From Actinostola sp. cb2023 (Eukaryota; Cnidaria; Anthozoa; Actiniaria; Actinostolidae), in contig JAUJYZ010001347.1 of NCBI GenBank assembly GCA_033675265.1, positions 186,001-250,000 on the forward strand: 64,000 nt of DNA. The letters run 5' to 3'. The notes below the pieces were generated by a model, which saw only the letters and a program-made list of their open reading frames with translations, ran no database searches and was not told where the DNA came from. Both the position numbers and the translations under genes were made by a program. This document shows, piece after piece, positions 55,448 through 64,000 of the stretch (positions within the stretch are counted from its first letter, which is position 1; the number at the start of each line of letters is the position of its first letter).

Positions 55448-58400
55448 TTACCAGTAATGTTTGTTATTTACTGAGCAGAGCTTGCCTGCATGACCTAGAG
55501 TCCTTTCTCTGCCCTGTAAAGCTATTAAACCTAGTTACCAGTAATGTTTGTTATGTACTGAGCAGAGCTTGCCTGCATGACCTAGAGTCCTTTCTCTGCC
55601 CTGTAAAGCTATTAAACCTAGTTACCAGTAATGTTTGTTATGTACTGAGCAGAGCTTGCCTGCATGACCTAGAGTCCTTTCTCTGCCCTGTAAAGCTATT
55701 AAACCTAGTTACCAGTAATGTTTGTTATGTACTGAGCAGAGCTTGCCTGCATGACCTAGAGTCCTTTCTCTGCCCTGTAAAGCTATTAAACCTAGTTACC
55801 AGTAATGTTTGTTATGTACTGAGCAGAGCTTGCCTGCATGACCTAGAGTCCTTTCTCTGCCCTGTAAAGCTATTAAACCTAGTTACCAGTAATGTTTGTT
55901 ATGTACTGAGCAGAGCTTGCCTGCATGACCTAGAGTCCTTTCTCTGCCCTGTAAAGCTATTAAACCTAGTTACCAGTAATGTTTGTTATGTACTGAGCAG
56001 AGCTTGCCTGCATGACCTAGAGTCCTTTCTCTGCCCTGTAAAGCTATTAAACCTAGTTACCAGTAATGTTTGTTATTTACTGAGCAGAGCTTGCCTGCAT
56101 GACCTAGAGTCCTTTCTCTGCCCTGTAAAGCTATTAAACCTAGTTACCAGTAATGTTTGTTATTTACTGAGCAGAGCTTGCCTGCATGACCTAGAGTCCT
56201 TTCTCTGCCCTGTAAAGCTATTAAACCTAGTTACCAGTAATGTTTGTTATGTACTGAGCAGAGCTTGCCTGCATGACCTAGAGTCCTTTCTCTGCCCTGT
56301 AAAGCTATTAAACCTAGTTACCAGTAAATGTTTGTTATGTACTGAGCAGAGCTTGCCTGCATGACCTAGAGTCCTTTCTCTGCCCTGTAAAGCTATTAAA
56401 CCTAGTTACCAGTAATGTTTGTTATGTACTGAGCAGAGCTTGCCTGCATGACCTAGAGTCCTTTCTCTGCCCTGTAAAGCTATTAAACCTAGTTACCAGT
56501 AATGTTTGTTATGTACTGAGCAGAGCTTGCCTGCATGACCTAGAGTCCTTTCTCTGCCCTGTAAAGCTATTAAACCTAGTTACCAGTAATGTTTGTTATG
56601 TACTGAGCAGAGCTTGCCTGCATGACCTAGAGTCCTTTCTCTGCCCTGTAAAGCTATTAAACCTAGTTACCAGTAATGTTTGTTATGTACTGAGCAGAGC
56701 TTGCCTGCATGACCTAGAGTCCCTTTCTCTGCCTGTAAAGCTATTAAACCTAGTTACCAGTAATGTTTGTTATGTACTGAGCAGAGCTTGCCTGCATGAC
56801 CTAGAGTCCTTTCTCTGCCCTGTAAAGCTATTAAACCTAGTTACCAGTAATGTTTGTTATGTACTGAGCAGAGCTTGCCTGCATGACCTAGAGTCCTTTC
56901 TCTGCCCTGTAAAGCTATTAAACCTAGTTACCAGTAATGTTTGTTATGTACTGAGCAGAGCTTGCCTGCATGACCTAGAGTCCTTTCTCTGCCCTGTAAA
57001 GCTATTAAACCTAGTTACCAGTAATGTTTGTTATGTACTGAGCAGAGCTTGCCTGCATGACCTAGAGTCCTTTCTCTGCCCTGTAAAGCTATTAAACCTA
57101 GTTGCCTGCATGACCTAGAGTCCTTTCTCTGCCCTGTAAAGCTATTAAACCTAGTTACCAGTAATGTTTGTTATGTACTGAGCAGAGCTTGCCTGCATGA
57201 CCTAGAGTCCTTTCTCTGCCCTGTAAAGCTATTAAACCTAGTTACCAGTAATGTTTGTTATGTACTGAGCAGAGCTTGCCTGCATGACCTAGAGTCCTTT
57301 CTCTGCCCTGTAAAGCTATTAAACCTAGTTACCAGTAATGTTTTGTTATGTACTGAGCAGAGCTTGCCTGCATGACCTAGAGTCCTTTCTCTGCCCTGTA
57401 AAGCTATTAAACCTAGTTACCAGTAATGTTTGTTATGTACTGAGCAGAGCTTGCCTGCATGACCTAGAGTCCTTTCTCTGCCCTGTAAAGCTATTAAACC
57501 TAGTTACCAGTAATGTTTGTTATGTACTGAGCAGAGCTTGCCTGCATGACCTAGAGTCCTTTCTCTGCCCTGTAAAGCTATTAAACCTAGTTACCAGTAA
57601 TGTTTGTTATGTACTGAGCAGAGCTTGCCTGCATGACCTAGAGTCCTTTCTCTGCCCTGTAAAGCTATTAAACCTAGTTACCAGTAATGTTTGTTATGTA
57701 CTGAGCAGAGCTTGCCTGCATGACCTAGAGTCCTTTCTCTGCCCTGTAAAGCTATTAAACCTAGTTACCAGTAATGTTTGTTATGTACTGAGCAGAGCTT
57801 GCCTGCATGACCTAGAGTCCTTTCTCTGCCCTGTAAAGCTATTAAACCTAGTTACCAGTAATGTTTGTTATGTACTGAGCAGAGCTTGCCTGCATGACCT
57901 AGAGTCCTTTCTCTGCCCTGTAAAGCTATTAAACCTAGTTACCAGTAATGTTTGTTATGTACTGAGCAGAGCTTGCCTGCATGACCTAGAGTCCTTTCTC
58001 TGCCCTGTAAAGCTATTAAACCTAGTTACCAGTAATGTTTGTTATGTACTGAGCAGAGCTTGCCTGCATGACCTAGAGTCCTTTCTCTGCCCTGTAAAGC
58101 TATTAAACCTAGTTACCAGTAATGTTTGTTATGTACTGAGCAGAGCTTGCCTGCATGACCTAGAGTCCTTTCTCTGCCCTGTAAAGCTATTAAACCTAGT
58201 TACCAGTAATGTTTGTTATGTACTGAGCAGAGCTTGCCTGCATGACCTAGAGTCCTTTCTCTGCCCTGTAAAGCTATTAAACCTAGTTACCAGTAATGTT
58301 TGTTATGTACTGAGCAGAGCTTGCCTGCATGACCTAGAGTCCTTTCTCTGCCCTGTAAAGCTATTAAACCTAGTTACCAGTAATGTTTGTTATGTACTGA

Positions 58401-61400
58401 GCAGAGCTTGCCTGCATGACCTAGAGTCCTTTCTCTGCCCTGTAAAGCTATTAAACCTAGTTACCAGTAATGTTTGTTATGTACTGAGCAGAGCTTGCCT
58501 GCATGACCTAGAGTCCTTTCTCTGCCCTGTAAAGCTATTAAACCTAGTTACCAGTAATGTTTGTTATGTACTGAGCAGAGCTTGCCTGCATGACCTAGAG
58601 TCCTTTCTCTGCCCTGTAAAGCTATTAAACCTAGTTACCAGTAATGTTTGTTATGTACTGAGCAGAGCTTGCCTGCATGACCTAGAGTCCTTTCTCTGCC
58701 CTGTAAAGCTATTAAACCTAGTTACCAGTAATGTTTGTTATGTACTGAGCAGAGCTTGCCTGCATGACCTAGAGTCCTTTCTCTGCCCTGTAAAGCTATT
58801 AAACCTAGTTACCAGTAATGTTTGTTATGTACTGAGCAGAGCTTGCCTGCATGACCTAGAGTCCTTTCTCTGCCCTGTAAAGCTATTAAACCTAGTTACC
58901 AGTAATGTTTGTTATGTACTGAGCAGAGCTTGCCTGCATGACCTAGAGTCCTTTCTCTGCCCTGTAAAGCTATTAAACCTAGTTACCAGTAATGTTTGTT
59001 ATGTACTGAGCAGAGCTTGCCTGCATGACCTAGAGTCCTTTCTCTGCCCTGTAAAGCTATTAAACCTAGTTACCAGTAATGTTTGTTATGTACTGAGCAG
59101 AGCTTGCCTGCATGACCTAGAGTCCTTTCTCTGCCCTGTAAAGCTATTAAACCTAGTTACCAGTAATGTTTGTTATGTACTGAGCAGAGCTTGCCTGCAT
59201 GACCTAGAGTCCTTTCTCTGCCCTGTAAAGCTATTAAACCTAGTTACCAGTAATGTTTGTTATGTACTGAGCAGAGCTTGCCTGCATGACCTAGAGTCCT
59301 TTCTCTGCCCTGTAAAGCTATTAAACCTAGTTACCAGTAATGTTTGTTATGTACTGAGCAGAGCTTGCCTGCATGACCTAGAGTCCTTTCTCTGCCCTGT
59401 AAAGCTATTAAACCTAGTTACCAGTAATGTTTGTTATGTACTGAGCAGAGCTTGCCTGCATGACCTAGAGTCCTTTCTCTGCCCTGTAAAGCTATTAAAC
59501 CTAGTTACCAGTAATGTTTGTTATGTACTGAGCAGAGCTTGCCTGCATGACCTAGAGTCCTTTCTCTGCCCTGTAAAGCTATTAAACCTAGTTACCAGTA
59601 ATGTTTGTTATGTACTGAGCAGAGCTTGCCTGCATGACCTAGAGTCCTTTCTCTGCCCTGTAAAGCTATTAAACCTAGTTACCAGTAATGTTTGTTATGT
59701 ACTGAGCAGAGCTTGCCTGCATGACCTAGAGTCCTTTCTCTGCCCTGTAAAGCTATTAAACCTAGTTACCAGTAATGTTTGTTATGTACTGAGCAGAGCT
59801 TGCCTGCATGACCTAGAGTCCTTTCTCTGCCCTGTAAAGCTATTAAACCTAGTTACCAGTAATGTTTGTTATGTACTGAGCAGAGCTTGCCTGCATGACC
59901 TAGAGTCCTTTCTCTGCCCTGTAAAGCTATTAAACCTAGTTACCAGTAATGTTTGTTATGTACTGAGCAGAGCTTGCCTGCATGACCTAGAGTCCTTTCT
60001 CTGCCCTGTAAAGCTATTAAACCTAGTTACCAGTAATGTTTGTTATGTACTGAGCAGAGCTTGCCTGCATGACCTAGAGTCCTTTCTCTGCCCTGTAAAG
60101 CTATTAAACCTAGTTACCAGTAATGTTTGTTATGTACTGAGCAGAGCTTGCCTGCATGACCTAGAGTCCTTTCTCTGCCCTGTAAAGCTATTAAACCTAG
60201 TTACCAGTAATGTTTGTTATGTACTGAGCAGAGCTTGCCTGCATGACCTAGAGTCCTTTCTCTGCCCTGTAAAGCTATTAAACCTAGTTACCAGTAATGT
60301 TTGTTATGTACTGAGCAGAGCTTGCCTGCATGACCTAGAGTCCTTTCTCTGCCCTGTAAAGCTATTAAACCTAGTTACCAGTAATGTTTGTTATGTACTG
60401 AGCAGAGCTTGCCTGCATGACCTAGAGTCCTTTCTCTGCCCTGTAAAGCTATTAAACCTAGTTACCAGTAATGTTTGTTATGTACTGAGCAGAGCTTGCC
60501 TGCATGACCTAGAGTCCTTTCTCTGCCCTGTAAAGCTATTAAACCTAGTTACCAGTAATGTTTGTTATGTACTGAGCAGAGCTTGCCTGCATGACCTAGA
60601 GTCCTTTCTCTGCCCTGTAAAGCTATTAAACCTAGTTACCAGTAATGTTTGTTATGTACTGAGCAGAGCTTGCCTGCATGACCTAGAGTCCTTTCTCTGC
60701 CCTGTAAAGCTATTAAACCTAGTTACCAGTAATGTTTGTTATGTACTGAGCAGAGCTTGCCTGCATGACCTAGAGTCCTTTCTCTGCCCTGTAAAGCTAT
60801 TAAACCTAGTTACCAGTAATGTTTGTTATGTACTGAGCAGAGCTTGCCTGCATGACCTAGAGTCCTTTCTCTGCCCTGTAAAGCTATTAAACCTAGTTAC
60901 CAGTAATGTTTGTTATTTACTGAGCAGAGCTTGCCTGCATGACCTAGAGTCCTTTCTCTGCCCTGTAAAGCTATTAAACCTAGTTACCAGTAATGTTTGT
61001 TATGTACTGAGCAGAGCTTGCCTGCATGACCTAGAGTCCTTTCTCTGCCCTGTAAAGCTATTAAACCTAGTTACCAGTAATGTTTGTTATGTACTGAGCA
61101 GAGCTTGCCTGCATGACCTAGAGTCCTTTCTCTGCCCTGTAAAGCTATTAAACCTAGTTACCAGTAATGTTTGTTATGTACTGAGCAGAGCTTGCCTGCA
61201 TGACCTAGAGTCCTTTCTCTGCCCTGTAAAGCTATTAAACCTAGTTACCAGTAATGTTTGTTATGTACTGAGCAGAGCTTGCCTGCATGACCTAGAGTCC
61301 TTTCTCTGCCCTGTAAAGCTATTAAACCTAGTTACCAGTAATGTTTTTGTTATGTACTGAGCAGAGCTTGCCTGCATGACCTAGAGTCCTTTCTCTGCCC

Positions 61401-64000
61401 TGTAAAGCTATTAAACCTAGTTACCAGTAATGTTTGTTATGTACTGAGCAGAGCTTGCCTGCATGACCTAGAGTCCTTTCTCTGCCCTGTAAAGCTATTA
61501 AACCTAGTTACCAGTAATGTTTGTTATGTACTGAGCAGAGCTTGCCTGCATGACCTAGAGTCCTTTCTCTGCCCTGTAAAGCTATTAAACCTAGTTACCA
61601 GTAATGTTTGTTATGTACTGAGCAGAGCTTGCCTGCATGACCTAGAGTCCTTTCTCTGCCCTGTAAAGCTATTAAACCTAGTTACCAGTAATGTTTGTTA
61701 TGTACTGAGCAGAGCTTGCCTGCATGACCTAGAGTCCTTTCTCTGCCCTGTAAAGCTATTAAACCTAGTTACCAGTAATGTTTGTTATGTACTGAGCAGA
61801 GCTTGCCTGCATGACCTAGAGTCCTTTCTCTGCCCTGTAAAGCTATTAAACCTAGTTACCAGTAATGTTTGTTATGTACTGAGCAGAGCTTGCCTGCATG
61901 ACCTAGAGTCCTTTCTCTGCCCAGAGCTTGCCTGTTACCAGTAATGTTTGTTATGTACTGAGCAGAGCTTGCCTGCATGACCTAGAGTCCTTTCTGCCCT
62001 GTAAAGCTATTAAACCTAGTTACCAGTAATGTTTGTTATGTACTGAGCAGAGCTTGCCTGCATGACCTAGAGTCCTTTCTCTGCCCTGTAAAGCTATTAA
62101 ACCTAGTTACCAGTAATGTTTGTTATGTACTGAGCAGAGCTTGCCTGCATGACCTAGAGTCCTTTCTCTGCCCTGTAAAGCTATTAAACCTAGTTACCAG
62201 TAATGTTTGTTATGTACTGAGCAGAGCTTGCCTGCATGACCTAGAGTCCTTTCTCTGCCCTGTAAAGCTATTAAACCTAGTTACCAGTAATGTTTGTTAT
62301 GTACTGAGCAGAGCTTGCCTGCATGACCTAGAGTCCTTTCTCTGCCCTGTAAAGCTATTAAACCTAGTTACACCAGTAATGTTTGTTATGTACTGAGCAG
62401 AGCTTGCCTGCATGACCTAGAGTCCTTTCTCTGCCCTGTAAAAAGCTATTAAACCTAGTTACCAGTAATGTTTGTTATGTACTGAGCAGAGCTTGCCTGC
62501 ATGACCTAGAGTCCTTTCTCTGCCCTGTAAAGCTATTAAACCTAGTTACCAGTAATGTTTGTTATGTACTGAGCAGAGCTTGCCTGCATGACCTAGAGTC
62601 CTTTCTCTGCCCTGTAAAGCTATTAAACCTAGTTACCAGTAATGTTTGTTATGTACTGAGCAGAGCTTGCCTGCATGACCTAGAGTCCTTTCTCTGCCCT
62701 GTAAAGCTATTAAACCTAGTTACCAGTAATGTTTGTTATGTACTGAGCAGAGCTTGCCTGCATGACCTAGAGTCCTTTCTCTGCCCTGTAAAGCTATTAA
62801 ACCTAGTTACCAGTAATGTTTGTTATGTACTGAGCAGAGCTTGCCTGCATGACCTAGAGTCCTTTTCTCTGCCCTGTAAAGCTATTAAACCTAGTTACCA
62901 GTAATGTTTGTTATGTACTGAGCAGAGCTTGCCTGCATGACCTAGAGTCCTTTCTCTGCCCTGTAAAGCTATTAAACCTAGTTACCAGTAATGTTTGTTA
63001 TGTACTGAGCAGAGCTTGCCTGCATGACCTAGAGTCCTTTCTCTGCCCTGTAAAGCTATTAAACCTAGTTACCAGTAATGTTTGTTATGTACTGAGCAGA
63101 GCTTGCCTGCATGACCTAGAGTCCTTTCTCTGCCCTGTAAAGCTATTAAACCTAGTTACCAGTAATGTTTGTTATGTACTGAGCAGAGCTTGCCTGCATG
63201 ACCTAGAGTCCTTTCTCTGCCCTGTAAAGCTATTAAACCTAGTTACCAGTAATGTTTGTTATGTACTGAGCAGAGCTTGCCTGCATGACCTAGAGTCCTT
63301 TCTCTGCCCTGTAAAGCTATTAAACCTAGTTACCAGTAATGTTTGTTATGTACTGAGCAGAGCTTGCCTGCATGACCTAGAGTCCTTTCTCTGCCCTGTA
63401 AAGCTATTAAACCTAGTTACCAGTAATGTTTGTTATGTACTGAGCAGAGCTTGCCTGCATGACCTAGAGTCCTTTCTCTGCCCTGTAAAGCTATTAAACC
63501 TAGTTACCAGTAATGTTTGTTATGTACTGAGCAGAGCTTGCCTGCATGACCTAGAGTCCTTTCTCTGCCCTGTAAAGCTATTAAACCTAGTTACCAGTAA
63601 TGTTTGTTATGTACTGAGCAGAGCTTGCTTGCCTGCATGACCTAGAGTCCTTTCTCTGCCCTGTAAAGCTATTAAACCTAGTTACCAGTAATGTTTGTTA
63701 TGTACTGAGCAGAGCTTGCCTGCATGACCTAGAGTCCTTTCTCTGCCCTGTAAAGCTATTAAACCTAGTTACCAGTAATGTTTGTTATGTACTGAGCAGA
63801 GCTTGCCTGCATGACCTAGAGTCCTTTCTCTGCCCTGTAAAGCTATTAAACCTAGTTACCAGTAATGTTTGTATGTACTGAGCAGAGCTTGCCTGCATGA
63901 CCTAGAGTCCTTTCTCTGCCCTGTAAAGCTATTAAACCTAGTTACCAGTAATGTTTGTTATGTACTGAGCAGAGCTTGCCTGCATGACCTAGAGTCCTTT
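55448..64000 (+). repeat. 87-bp satellite-like array, about 98 copies, open at the window end
   Basis: The head-to-tail unit starts ACCAGTAATGTTTGTTATGT, continues ACTGAGCAGAGCTTGCCTGC and GACCTAGAGTCCTTTCTCTG and ends AAAGCTATTAAACCTAGTT. Most copies are identical. The main substitution is TTATTTACT for TTATGTACT, in copies near 55470, 56075, 56161 and 60915. Indels are few: extra bases near 56326, 57341, 61345, 62371, 62441, 62865 and 63628; deletions near 57103, 61995 and 63871; a scrambled unit at 61921-61937. The period is 29 codons with one stop-free frame, so 57338-61360 stays open for 1340 codons (CYVLSRACLHDLESFLCPVK repeats) between two indels. There is no other gene signal, so I treat it as non-coding. 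Confidence 0.97.

Noticed and set aside
57338..61360. A giant repetitive protein gene
   Set aside because: It starts and stops at indels of the array, has no promoter or splice signals, and openness is expected from a 29-codon stop-free unit.

Overview
The window looks like animal nuclear DNA. It is AT-rich, its genes are split by GT-AG introns with AATAAA poly(A) signals, and most of it is simple-sequence DNA, minisatellites and short inverted-repeat transposons. The one gene I can name is a D-type cyclin with an intron layout like that of vertebrates. The abundance of small MITE-like elements and of ATC/ATTC, CTTT, CTTC and CTAT tetranucleotide tracts would suit a cnidarian or another marine invertebrate. 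That placement is inference; nothing here fixes the species.

Layout. 0.5-1.9 kb: sixteen 86-bp repeats carrying CCAAT and CRE-like motifs. 2.7-4.2 kb: an inverted-repeat element, then a CATT/CATC tract. 4.6-7.65 kb: a minus-strand gene of four coding exons plus a 5' UTR exon, encoding about 132 residues I do not recognise. 8.9-11.7 kb: a CTTT tract and several fold-back elements. 13.1-19.4 kb: three minisatellites with units of 34, 18 and about 90 bp. 19.5-25.5 kb: MITEs, a long CTTC tract and short tandem repeats. 25.5-29.0 kb: the cyclin D gene on the minus strand, five coding exons, 289 residues. 29-55 kb: no further gene that I can name, but a dense scatter of MITEs (TA-flanked Tc1/mariner-like, possible PIF/Harbinger-like, one hAT-like), tRNA-like SINE remnants, a hammerhead-like motif, a CTAT tract and a 111-bp tandem repeat. 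55.26 kb: a possible first exon of a mitochondrial protein. 55.45-64.0 kb: a very uniform 87-bp tandem array that runs off the end of the window.

How things fit. The two spliced genes both lie on the minus strand, with the cyclin D gene ending about 18 kb upstream of the start of the 132-residue gene, and nothing links them functionally. The cyclin keeps its N-terminal Rb-binding LxCxE motif, its cyclin box and a C-terminal Thr-Pro degron, so it should be a working G1 cyclin. The long open frames in the window, including one of 1340 codons, come from tandem repeats whose period is a multiple of three, and I do not treat them as genes.
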